Source: an uncultured Phycisphaerales bacterium
Lineage (GTDB): Bacteria > Planctomycetota > Phycisphaerae > UBA1845 > CAIVHJ01
Assembly: GCA_903905665.1 (NCBI GenBank)
Contig: CAIVHJ010000023.1
Coordinates: forward strand, 1-17,062
Direction of reading: 5' to 3'
DNA: 17,062 nt
This document shows, one piece after another, positions 6,702 to 13,211 of this stretch. Within the stretch, counting starts at the first letter, position 1; each line of letters starts with the position of its first letter. The notes beneath the pieces were generated by a model. The model was not told the origin of the DNA and ran no database searches. It was given only the letters and a program-made list of their open reading frames with translations. The position numbers and the translations under genes were made by a program.

Positions 6702-8554
6702 GGTTCGGTCGTCCGAGATTGATAGACCTGATCATACCAGCACTGGAAGCAGAAGAGCGTCCAGACTTTGTATTGCAGGTCGGTTTGGCCTGAGTAATAA
6801 CGATGAACGAGTTGCTGCACGATTTCGGGCTGGAACAGGCGGTGCTGGTTGAGTCGTTCCGGGGTCAGCGTTTCTCTAATCGCGGATTCAAAGACCGTTT
6901 GTTGCCAATTGTTGATCGGCATGACGAAACCTTCTTTGGGGCGGTCCACGATTTCGGGTGGGAGATATCGTCGGGCAACTTGCTTGAGAAGCCACTTGCA
7001 GCAGCCGTGATGGATTTTCAAGTTGCCGGCGACGGAAAACGCGTATTCGACGAGTTCATGGTCCAGATAGGGTACGCGAATTTCGACGGAATGCGCCATC
7101 GAGAGTTTGTCGGAGTAGTTCAGGACGTGGTCGGGGAGCATCGTGCGGCAGTCAAATTCCTGTTGGCGGTTTTGTGCATCGTGATTCGTGCACCGCCGCA
7201 ATTCCTTTCGGACTCGTTGGGTGGTGGAATATTGTTGCAGTCCTTCGAGTTCCGGTGAGAGGAGGGCTAATTTTTCGACATCAGCAAACACGCCGAGTTG
7301 GGTTCGCCAGTCCCAATCTTCCATTTGGGCAAGTTGATAAACGCGATCAGCGATTGACTCACACGGGGTTAATAATTCCGGGTGTTGGCGCACGTACTTC
7401 TCGCCGAAGGTTTTGATGTGGTGAATGGGCTGGGCGATTCGGTGCGACAGATATGATCCGAACATCTCGTCCGCCCCGTCACCCGACAAGCAGACTTTGA
7501 CGTGCTTGCTGACGAGTTTGTTGACGAAATACGGACTCATGACCGTCGCAAACGGTTCGTCGAACGCGGCGAAGATATTGGGTAGATCATCCAGCAGTTC
7601 CCGATGTGTGGCAACGTGTTCAAGGTGTTGGGTTTCAAAGAGTTGCGAGACTTTACGGGCGGCGATTGTTTCGGGAGATTTGTGAGCGAAATCGTCTTCG
7701 TAAACGAGCGTAAAGGTCTTGAGCGGTTCGTGCATGAGTCGAGAGGTGATTGCCACCATGAGGCTCGAGTCGAGGCCGCCGCTGAGCAAGACTCCAACCG
7801 GAACGTCGGAAAGGAGTTGGCGTTTGATGGCCAGTTGGAGCAGTTCGTCGAGCCGATCGACGGCTTGAAGCGGATCGCGGATCAGGTTCTCAGTGTGCGG
7901 AATTTCCCAGTAGGTACGCCGTTTGATTTGGCCTTGTTCAAAGATGATCTGCTCGCCGGGGCAGAGCGATTGAATACCCTGATAAATGGTCAACGGGTGC
8001 GGGACATATTTGAAGGTCAGGTAATGGTACAGCGCTTCGAGGTTAATCGACGGTCGTGTTTTGCCGGCGAGGAGAATGCTTTTGATTTCGCTGGCGAAGT
8101 ACAGGCGGTCGTTTCGAGTGCAATAGAACAACGGTTTGATTCCGAGGCGGTCACGAGTCAGAATCATCCGGTGACGTTTTTTATCCCACACGGCGATGGC
8201 AAATTGGCCATTTAATTCGTGGGCGAAATCCTCTCCACGCTCTTCGTAGAGATGGGGGATCAGTTCGGTATCGCAGGTGGTATGCAGGATGTGACCGTGC
8301 TGAATGAGGCGGGTCCTCAGTTCGGGGGCGTTGAAAATTTCGCCGTTATAAACGACGACCACAGAGCCGTCCTCGCTGGTCATGGGCTGTTGACCGCGCG
8401 CGAGGTCCACAATTGACAATCGCCGAGAACCCAGACTGACTTCGGGCGACTCCCAGGTACCCATTTCATCGGGGCCGCGATGGGTCAACGCCTGCGTCAT
8501 AGCCGACAGCAGATCGCTGTTGGGTTGATCGATAAAACCGCAGATTCCACACAT
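6677..8554 (-). CDS. asnB: Asparagine synthase (glutamine-hydrolysing), AsnB type
   Basis: The enzyme hydrolyses glutamine and uses the ammonia to amidate an ATP-activated carboxylate, classically aspartate. The 625-residue sequence has an intact glutaminase domain: nucleophile C2 after Met removal (MCGICGFID), RRLSIVDL (~44-51) and YNGEIFN (~69-75). The synthetase domain has the ATP PP-loop SGGLDSS (258-264), CLSGDGADEMFGSY further on, and the conserved tail RPKEGFVMPI. Length suits the family of secondary-cluster AsnB homologues, often found beside glycan or natural-product genes, as well as the housekeeping enzyme. GGAG lies 8 bases before the start. It is the first gene of the minus-strand operon and diverges from the radical SAM gene. 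In this context it may amidate a pathway intermediate such as a uronic acid; that is inference. Confidence 0.92.
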   Translation of the reverse strand: MCGICGFIDQPNSDLLSAMTQALTHRGPDEMGTWESPEVSLGSRRLSIVDLARGQQPMTSEDGSVVVVYNGEIFNAPELRTRLIQHGHILHTTCDTELIPHLYEERGEDFAHELNGQFAIAVWDKKRHRMILTRDRLGIKPLFYCTRNDRLYFASEIKSILLAGKTRPSINLEALYHYLTFKYVPHPLTIYQGIQSLCPGEQIIFEQGQIKRRTYWEIPHTENLIRDPLQAVDRLDELLQLAIKRQLLSDVPVGVLLSGGLDSSLMVAITSRLMHEPLKTFTLVYEDDFAHKSPETIAARKVSQLFETQHLEHVATHRELLDDLPNIFAAFDEPFATVMSPYFVNKLVSKHVKVCLSGDGADEMFGSYLSHRIAQPIHHIKTFGEKYVRQHPELLTPCESIADRVYQLAQMEDWDWRTQLGVFADVEKLALLSPELEGLQQYSTTQRVRKELRRCTNHDAQNRQQEFDCRTMLPDHVLNYSDKLSMAHSVEIRVPYLDHELVEYAFSVAGNLKIHHGCCKWLLKQVARRYLPPEIVDRPKEGFVMPINNWQQTVFESAIRETLTPERLNQHRLFQPEIVQQLVHRYYSGQTDLQYKVWTLFCFQCWYDQVYQSRTTEPCESYCVP

Positions 8555-8849
8555 CGACGGTGCTCCGAGGCGCAGGCCTATACCGCGTTCACTAGGCGCC
8601 GGGACACGGCCTCACGGGGCCGATAATGATCTTGTGTATATCGGAAAAACGAGGGGCGGAGTGAACATATCCTTGGGTCCACCAGAGGGTTGCGAACGAG
8701 TTTTTTTCGGACGTAAGTAGATTGGGGTGGAAGTTCTTCCGATATCATTCGGTACGAAGCGCGACCCTGCGGGTCCGCCGCTAAACAGAAATCATACTGG
8801 GTTTTGTGGTTCAAGCATTTATCATCGTTTCTCAATGGGATGGACCCTG
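8555..8849. other. Divergent intergenic region between asnB and radical SAM gene
   Basis: This ~295-base gap must carry the promoters of both divergent units, but no convincing -35/-10 pair stands out. It contains the hairpin repeat at 8761-8788 and an imperfect inversion of A- and T-runs (TCGGAAAAAC at about 8640 and a GTTTTTTTCGGA-like stretch at about 8700). No gene is supported. Confidence 0.45.
8761..8788. repeat. Hairpin repeat with CGCTAAACAG tail, copy 1
   Basis: GACCC-TGC-GGGTC (8763-8775) forms a perfect 5-bp stem and is followed by CGCCGCTAAACAG. A second copy with the same tail but a different paired stem lies at 10461-10490. The pair indicates a dispersed structured repeat family. 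Confidence 0.6.
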
Positions 8850-9830
8850 ATGACAGAGGAAAAGAAACGAGCATTGCTTCAGATTGAGTCGCGTCTGAGG
8901 CAGCATTCGTTTCCGCCGCAGTTTGTGGTGGAGTTGACGACGTACTGCAATTTTCAGTGCCGGCATTGTCATCACGACCAGTTGCAGCGTCCCAAGGGCA
9001 ACATGTCCGATGCGCTTTGGGAGAAAATTATTTTGGAGATTGTCGAGCACAAGCCGGATGCGGAAGTTTGGCCGACGTTTTACGGCGAGGCGTTGTTGCT
9101 TGGGGACCGTGCGTATGACAAGTTTCGACAGGCGCGGGAAATGGGTTTGACCAACCTTGTGCTGAATTCCAACGGATCGTTTTGTCGGGGCGAGTTCATC
9201 GACAAGATTTTGACGTGCGGGTTGAACAAATTCATTTTGAGTCTGGACGGTTTTACGAAGGAGACGTTTGAGTCGATTCGATACACCCAAGACCCCCACG
9301 GAAAGCATGAAGCCGTTTATGCAGGCGTAAGAGCGTTGCTGGAGCGGAAAAAGGAGCTGGACGCGGAGGGTATACCCACACCGACCATCATCTGCCAGTA
9401 TTCCAGAATGGACGAAAACGAACACGAAGTCGAAGCGTTCAGGGATTACTGGTTGGGTCTTGGGGCGCACGTCAAGATCCGCGAGAAATTCACGTGGACG
9501 GGTTTTGTGCCGGCGAGCAATTTGACACGGCAGTATCCGTTTCGGATCGCGTGTCCGTGGGCGAATCACACCTGTACGATTCACTGGAACGGCGACCTGG
9601 TGGCCTGCGCGGTGGATAACGAAGGACGTTTTGTGGGGGGGAACGTCAATCGTCAGAGCATTTCGGAAGTCTGGAACGCAGAGATGAAGCGGTTTCGTCA
9701 AGCCCATTTGGATCATCGCTGGGACGATCTGCCGCCACTGTGCCGGGAATGCATTGACTGGCAGGCAGTGGGGGCGGAGTTTTATTCGCCCGCCGGTGAG
9801 ACTTATCGTTCGATCGCCGCACAGTTGTGA
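8850..9830 (+). CDS. Radical SAM/SPASM domain protein
   Basis: Radical SAM enzymes cleave S-adenosylmethionine at a [4Fe-4S] cluster to start radical chemistry. With the start at 8850 (MTEEKKRALL) the protein has 326 residues. The cluster motif CNFQCRHC gives C33, C37 and C40 (CxxxCxxC). A C-terminal SPASM/twitch-like auxiliary cluster region contains C235, C242, C253, C298 and C301 in the usual CP...C.I.WNGDLVAC...GNV...SISEVWN pattern. The frame is open to an ATG at 8727, and ATG 8835 is another candidate. The shorter start is preferred because the upstream codons contain the intergenic hairpin repeat and look non-coding. No precursor peptide gene is visible next to it, so a role in modifying a carbohydrate or small molecule is as likely as peptide maturation. 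It diverges from asnB. Confidence 0.88.
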   Translation: MTEEKKRALLQIESRLRQHSFPPQFVVELTTYCNFQCRHCHHDQLQRPKGNMSDALWEKIILEIVEHKPDAEVWPTFYGEALLLGDRAYDKFRQAREMGLTNLVLNSNGSFCRGEFIDKILTCGLNKFILSLDGFTKETFESIRYTQDPHGKHEAVYAGVRALLERKKELDAEGIPTPTIICQYSRMDENEHEVEAFRDYWLGLGAHVKIREKFTWTGFVPASNLTRQYPFRIACPWANHTCTIHWNGDLVACAVDNEGRFVGGNVNRQSISEVWNAEMKRFRQAHLDHRWDDLPPLCRECIDWQAVGAEFYSPAGETYRSIAAQL

Positions 9831-9918
9831 CATCAATTCTCTTTTGAATATACCGATTAACGCAAATACTCAAACCGTCAGGGAAACTGGAGGGAAGAAG
9901 TTTAAGAGTTCAGGAGTT

Positions 9919-9960
9919 GACCCTCCCCTTGCCCCTTCCTGGGAAGGAGGGGGGTTACTG
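9919..9960. repeat. C-rich/G-rich inverted repeat family, copy A
   Basis: The element begins GACCCTCCCCTT, has a core CCTTCC-TG-GGAAGG (9934-9947) and ends in a G-run plus GTTACTG. Related copies lie at 9964-10000, 10548-10585 and 16942-16984. Confidence 0.65.
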
Positions 9961-9963
9961 CTG

Positions 9964-10000
9964 GACCCTCCCTCGGTCCTTCCTTGAGAGGGAGGGGAGT
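9964..10000. repeat. C-rich/G-rich inverted repeat family, copy B
   Basis: It lies just after copy A, starting GACCCTCCCTCGG and ending GAGGGAGGGGAGT, with imperfect pairing of the CCTTCC and GAGGGAGG arms. The tandem A-B arrangement sits between the radical SAM gene and arsR and could act as a bidirectional terminator or boundary, though no T-run follows. Confidence 0.6.
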
Positions 10001-10017
10001 AGTATGCCCCTCTGCTG

Positions 10018-10046
10018 TTGACTTGCAAGTCATGTATGGCTATATT
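10018..10046 (+). promoter_or_regulatory. arsR promoter, near-consensus -35/-10
   Basis: TTGACT (10018-10023, five of six consensus) and TATATT (10041-10046, five of six) are separated by exactly 17 bases. It is the best sigma70-type promoter in the window. The expected transcription start is about 10052-10054, only 4-12 bases before the possible arsR start codons (10058, 10064), so the mRNA would be almost leaderless. Confidence 0.7.
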
Positions 10047-10059
10047 ACCATATTGCCAT
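10036..10059. promoter_or_regulatory. Palindromic ArsR operator candidate
   Basis: ATGGCTATAT (10036-10045), a 4-base spacer TACC and ATATTGCCAT (10050-10059) form 10-base arms with a single mismatch. The site covers the -10 box, the expected transcription start and the first bases of the arsR start codon, exactly where an autorepressor would block transcription. Size and AT-rich centre suit ArsR/SmtB operators. I see no second copy in the window. Confidence 0.65.
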
Positions 10060-10381
10060 GAGGATGAAATCGACGCAACATTATCAGGTTCGTGCGGAAA
10101 TTGCGAAGGCGATTGCGCATCCCAGTCGGTTGTTGATTCTCGACGTGCTGCGAAATCGTTCGTTGTGTGTTGGGGAGTTGACCCAGCTGGTGGGGGCGGA
10201 TCAATCCACGGTTTCCAAGCATTTGACGATTTTGAAAAAGGTGGGGTTGGTGACGTGTCACAAGCGGGGATTGACGATGACGTATCGGCTGGAATGCAGT
10301 TGTTTGACTCGATTCTTTGACTGTCTGGAATCCGTTTTGGTGAGCAATCTGAAAAAACAAGAATCCGGAGTTCGGGGATGA
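10058..10381 (+). CDS. arsR: ArsR/SmtB family transcriptional repressor
   Basis: The 107-residue protein is a winged-helix metalloregulator that would bind its operator as a dimer and release it on binding As(III) or a related metal. Residues ~10-30 (QVRAEIAKAIAHPSRLLILD) and ~38-62 (CVGELTQLVGADQSTVSKHL) are the typical ArsR helices, the latter containing the recognition helix; KKVGLVTCHKRG begins the wing. Cysteines are C37, C67, C80, C82 and C89. The C80-S-C82 pair and C89 in the last helix are candidate inducer ligands, since the classical ELCVCDL pair is reduced to one Cys (C37). Start 10058 or 10064 (MKSTQHYQ): neither has a Shine-Dalgarno site, consistent with a near-leaderless message. 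It heads the arsenic island; the next gene is 341 bases away. Confidence 0.9.
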   Translation: MRMKSTQHYQVRAEIAKAIAHPSRLLILDVLRNRSLCVGELTQLVGADQSTVSKHLTILKKVGLVTCHKRGLTMTYRLECSCLTRFFDCLESVLVSNLKKQESGVRG

Positions 10382-10460
10382 GCGATTGTTGGGTTCTGAG
10401 GAATGTGTTGGAAACGAAGGGCCGTACGCGGGTTAAAGATTCAAAGACAAATGTAATTCC

Positions 10461-10490
10461 GCGCCGCCCTTCGGGCGTGCCGCTAAACAG
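10461..10490. repeat. Hairpin repeat with CGCTAAACAG tail, copy 2
   Basis: CGCCC-TTC-GGGCG (10465-10477) forms a perfect 5-bp stem followed by TGCCGCTAAACAG. Relative to copy 1 at 8761-8788 the outer two stem pairs have changed on both sides while the tail is nearly identical, suggesting selection for the hairpin. Confidence 0.6.
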
Positions 10491-10547
10491 TAAGTGGATG
10501 CAATTTGTTGCGAGGGTCGCGGTTTTGAAGAGCGTGAAGCGTGAAAA

Positions 10548-10585
10548 GACCCTCCCCTAACCCCTCCCTGGGAGGGAGGGGAGTT
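10548..10585. repeat. C-rich/G-rich inverted repeat family, copy C
   Basis: The most symmetrical copy: CCCCTCCCT (10561-10569) and AGGGAGGGG (10573-10581) are perfect 9-base arms around a GGG loop, preceded by GACCCTCCCCTAA. It lies between arsR and the permease gene. Confidence 0.7.
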
Positions 10586-10610
10586 CATTGCACGCTTCCT
10601 GACGGTCGCG

Positions 10611-10690
10611 TCTCTGACAAAGCGGTTACGTCTTTGATGAGGTGATCGCATCCCTGATGGAAGGGTTTCGGGTTCGATGAATTCGTGTGT
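10611..10690. repeat. Degenerate 20-base phased direct repeats
   Basis: TCTCTGACAA (10611), TCTTTGATGA (10631), TCCCTGATGG (10651) and GGTTCGATGA (10671) recur at exactly 20-base steps, with weaker similarity in the second half of each unit (for example GGTTACG, GTGATCGCA, GGGTTTCG). About half of the positions agree between neighbours. The array ends 33 bases before the permease start. Confidence 0.4.
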
Positions 10691-10722
10691 GACTTTTACT
10701 GTTCAGATGTAATGAGTTTTTT

Positions 10723-11913
10723 ATGAAGAACATAGTGATTTTATCGGTGATGTTGATGGTTTTTTTGGCGGCGTACTATTTGCCGTTTGAGACGATATCG
10801 GCTGAGTCAGTTCTTGCGCGATCAGGTCGAGAAGCGTTGCTCATGTTGCAAGATTACGCTCGGCATCATGTGATCCTGTGTCTGGTTCCGGCGTTGTTTA
10901 TTGCCGGTGCGATCCAGTGTTTCGTATCGCAGGCGTCCGTGATGAAATACCTTGGACCCTCTGCCAATAAATTCCTTGCATACACGGTGGCTTCGGTATC
11001 GGGGACGATTTTGGCGGTGTGTTCCTGCACGGTGTTGCCGCTGTTCGCCGGTATTTGGACACGGGGGGCGGGTTTGGGGCCTGCGACGGCGTTTTTGTAT
11101 TCCGGTCCGGCGATCAACGTGTTGGCGATCATATTAACCGCGCGGGTGTTGGGTTGGGAAATTGGAACTGCGAGGGCGATCGGCGCCATCGGATTCAGTT
11201 TCGTTATCGGTTTGTTGATGCATTTAATTTTTCGCCGGGAAGAGCGAGCGAAAGCGGAAGTCGCGCAGGCGAACGGCGGGTTCGTGCTGCCGGAGGGCGC
11301 CGCCGATCGACCGTTGTGGAAAACGGCATCGTATTTCGCCGCGATGGTCGGAATACTCGTCTTTGCAAACTGGGCGAGGCCCGCGACGCCGAATTTCGTC
11401 TGGGAATTTCTTTTTTCGGTCAAGTGGATTATTACCGGTATCTTGTTGGTACTGCTTGCGATCATGTTGGTGTCGTGGTTTTCTCGCGACGAGTTAAAGC
11501 AGTGGGTCGGTAGCACCTGGTTTTTTGCCAAGCAGATTTTGCCTTTGCTGTTTATCGGCGTGCTGGTATCGGGAGTGTTGTTGGGGCGTCCGGGGCAAGA
11601 GGCGTTGATTCCGAACCGCTGGATTGAACAGTCTGTGGGGGGCAACAGTGTATGGGCGAATTTCTTTGCTTCTTTTGCGGGGGCGTTGATGTACTTTGCC
11701 ACGCTGACCGAGGTGCCGATATTGCAGGGATTGATGGGATCGGGAATGGGGAAGGGGCCTGCCCTTGCGTTGTTGCTCGCGGGCCCGGCACTTTCGTTGC
11801 CAAGTATGCTGGTGATTCGATCGATCGTGGGAACAAGAAAAATGTTGGTTTATGTGTCGTTGGTGGTTGTGTTGTCGACGGTGGCGGGATTGATTTACGG
11901 TGCGTTTTTTTGA
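10723..11913 (+). CDS. YraQ/ArsP-type permease (DUF318 family)
   Basis: The 396-residue, very hydrophobic protein belongs to the permease family that includes ArsP, an exporter of trivalent organoarsenicals such as methylarsenite. There are about 8-10 membrane helices in two halves separated by a charged linker (~168-205). The family signature is seen as LAVCSCTVLPLFAGI (~97-111) and GPATAFLYSGPAINVLA (~119-135), with a parallel motif in the second half (LLAGPALSLPS). Cysteines C66, C100 and C102 are candidate thiol ligands. In this island it would complement ArsM by exporting methylated products; the substrate is inferred. A 15-base gap separates it from the thioredoxin gene. The start ATG follows a T-run without a Shine-Dalgarno site. 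Confidence 0.85.
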   Translation: MKNIVILSVMLMVFLAAYYLPFETISAESVLARSGREALLMLQDYARHHVILCLVPALFIAGAIQCFVSQASVMKYLGPSANKFLAYTVASVSGTILAVCSCTVLPLFAGIWTRGAGLGPATAFLYSGPAINVLAIILTARVLGWEIGTARAIGAIGFSFVIGLLMHLIFRREERAKAEVAQANGGFVLPEGAADRPLWKTASYFAAMVGILVFANWARPATPNFVWEFLFSVKWIITGILLVLLAIMLVSWFSRDELKQWVGSTWFFAKQILPLLFIGVLVSGVLLGRPGQEALIPNRWIEQSVGGNSVWANFFASFAGALMYFATLTEVPILQGLMGSGMGKGPALALLLAGPALSLPSMLVIRSIVGTRKMLVYVSLVVVLSTVAGLIYGAFF

Positions 11914-11928
11914 TTTAGAGGTGCAACA

Positions 11929-12159
11929 ATGAAGATCGAAATTCTTGGAACGGGTTGCCCAAAATGCAAGAAACTGTCCGAGAGTACCGAGGAAGCAGCC
12001 AAGTCGCTAGGCATCGAGTATGAACTGGTTAAGGTCACGGACATCAACCAGATTATGAAATATGGCGTCATGATGACACCGGCACTGGTAATTAACGGCA
12101 GCGTGAAGTCGGCAGGGAAGGCTCTATCGGTGGACGATATCAAGAAACTGCTTGCTTGA
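11929..12159 (+). CDS. Small thioredoxin-fold redox protein (MTH895/TM0996 type)
   Basis: This 76-residue cytoplasmic protein matches the compact thioredoxin-like family (thioredoxin_3) often encoded directly after permeases of the preceding type. The redox motif is C10-P-K-C13 in LGTGCPKCKKL, and the cis-proline loop is MMTPALVING with P51. Length is typical for this group and shorter than ordinary thioredoxin (~105). GAGGTG about 7 bases upstream is a good ribosome site. It could pass electrons to arsenical-binding cysteines of the permease, or to ArsM, whose cycle needs reductant; both roles are inferred. The next gene starts 15 bases on. Confidence 0.88.
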   Translation: MKIEILGTGCPKCKKLSESTEEAAKSLGIEYELVKVTDINQIMKYGVMMTPALVINGSVKSAGKALSVDDIKKLLA

Positions 12160-12174
12160 AAGGAAGGATAAACC

Positions 12175-12543
12175 ATGTCGGGCAATTGTTGCAGTAGCGC
12201 GACGAAGTTGATCTTCGCGTGTTCCGGGGCGGCGGATGTCGGAGCCATCGCGGACCAAGCGGCAAGGAAGCTCACGCGGGATGGCGTGGGCAAGATGTTC
12301 TGTTTAGCCGGAATCGGGGGGTGAGTGAGCGGCATCATGAAGAGTACCGAGTCCGCCGAAGCGATTCTGGCCATCGACGGATGTCCGCTCAACTGCGCCA
12401 AGAACTGTCTGGAGCAGGCAGGATTCATTACTTTCGAGCATCTCCAGCTTGCCGACCTCGGTATGGAGAAGAGTAAGTCGCCGGTGACGGATGAGCGGGT
12501 AGATCAAGTCGCGGCCCAGGGAAACAAGATGCTCATGCGTTGA
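12175..12543 (+). pseudogene. DGC-domain putative zinc-binding protein, interrupted by one in-frame TGA
   Basis: A single frame runs from ATG 12175 (AAGGAAGGA 6-7 bases upstream) to the stop at 12541-12543 and encodes a DGC-domain protein. The N-terminal half starts MSGNCCSSATKLIFACSGAA with C16 and C43 (KMFCLAGIGG). The C-terminal half has the name-giving DGC motif in AIDGCPLNCAKNCLEQAG (C70, C74, C78). The only interruption is a TGA at 12322-12324 (codon 50) between GIGG and VSGIMKS. There is no frameshift. A GTG follows the TGA directly, after six Gs, so the second half could be restarted. DGC proteins are putative zinc binders frequent in metal and arsenic clusters, of unknown activity. 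Alternatives to a nonsense mutation are sequencing error, stop-restart expression as two chains, or selenocysteine; no convincing SECIS hairpin was seen. Confidence 0.8.
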
Positions 12544-12559
12544 AGGAAGACGAGCGAAT

Positions 12560-13180
12560 ATGCACGGAATCGGATGCCCCTGTTCAGAGGAGAGCAGCAC
12601 TTGGATATATATCTTGTGCGTGTTCGGGTTGATTTGGGCGTGGCGGATAGTGGTTCCAAGACTGAAAGAAAGGAAAGCTGCTGCAATGACTGATGAGAAT
12701 AAAGAAAAGACCGAGAAGAGTGGAATGGGAATCGGAACCAAGGTTGCCATTGTCGCTGTTCTTGCACTGGCCATTCTGATGACCTTTTACATGAAGAGAC
12801 AGAAACCTGAAATGAATAATGGAGAATCAACGGCAAGCAGGCCATCTACAACGATGGATACCATCGCGGAAACGTCCAATCTGCCTAAGCTACTAGACCT
12901 GGGTGCCGGCAAGTGCATTCCTTGCAAGGCGATGGCTCCAATTCTGGAAGAGCTCAAGAAAGAATATGCCGGCCGGTTGGAAGTTGAGTTCATTGATGTA
13001 TGGAAAAACGAGAGTGCTGGTACCCAGTATGGCATTAGCACGATTCCCACACAGATATTCTTTGATGCGCATGGTAAGGAACGGTTTCGGCACGAAGGTT
13101 TCTATTCCAAAGAAGACATCTTGGCCAAGTGGAAGGAATTGGGAGTGGATTTTCTCGGTACCGACAACCCTCACCCATAA
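12560..13180 (+). CDS. Membrane-anchored thioredoxin family protein
   Basis: The 206-residue product has a thioredoxin domain in its C-terminal ~100 residues: active site GAGKCIPCKAMAP with C119 and C122, and cis-proline P163 in STIPTQIFF. The residues before it include two hydrophobic segments (~14-33 and ~60-78) separated by a strongly charged stretch, so with the ATG at 12560 the domain would be anchored by two helices. The internal ATG at 12686 (MTDENKEKTEK) would give the more usual single-anchor, extracytoplasmic protein. The first 42 residues, starting MHGIGCPCSE, may therefore be a fused or separate small membrane peptide. AAGGAA about 10 bases upstream supports 12560. It is 16 bases after the DGC gene and 31 before the CcdA-type gene, which could supply it with electrons. 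Confidence 0.87.
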   Translation: MHGIGCPCSEESSTWIYILCVFGLIWAWRIVVPRLKERKAAAMTDENKEKTEKSGMGIGTKVAIVAVLALAILMTFYMKRQKPEMNNGESTASRPSTTMDTIAETSNLPKLLDLGAGKCIPCKAMAPILEELKKEYAGRLEVEFIDVWKNESAGTQYGISTIPTQIFFDAHGKERFRHEGFYSKEDILAKWKELGVDFLGTDNPHP

Positions 13181-13211
13181 GCGGATCATCAAGCAGAAGG
13201 GCAATACCGTC

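Larger units (their letters stand above)
10382..10722. other. Repeat-rich intergenic region between arsR and the permease
   Basis: The 341 bases contain no convincing gene. In order they hold the second CGCTAAACAG hairpin (10461-10490), copy C of the C-rich/G-rich inverted repeat (10548-10585) and a row of degenerate 20-base units (10611-10690). The palindrome could end the arsR transcript, in which case the permease would need its own promoter; none is obvious, and the permease start has no Shine-Dalgarno site. Confidence 0.5.

Noticed and set aside
8832..9836. Long minus-strand open frame opposite the radical SAM gene
   Set aside because: The plus strand has intact CxxxCxxC and SPASM cysteines; the antisense frame has no family features.
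9919..10000. Tandem C/G-rich repeats as a CRISPR array
   Set aside because: Only two unequal copies, no spacers of constant length and no cas genes; they are palindromic dispersed repeats.
10378..10560. Short open frame after arsR
   Set aside because: It consists largely of the two intergenic repeats and has no protein-like composition or ribosome site.
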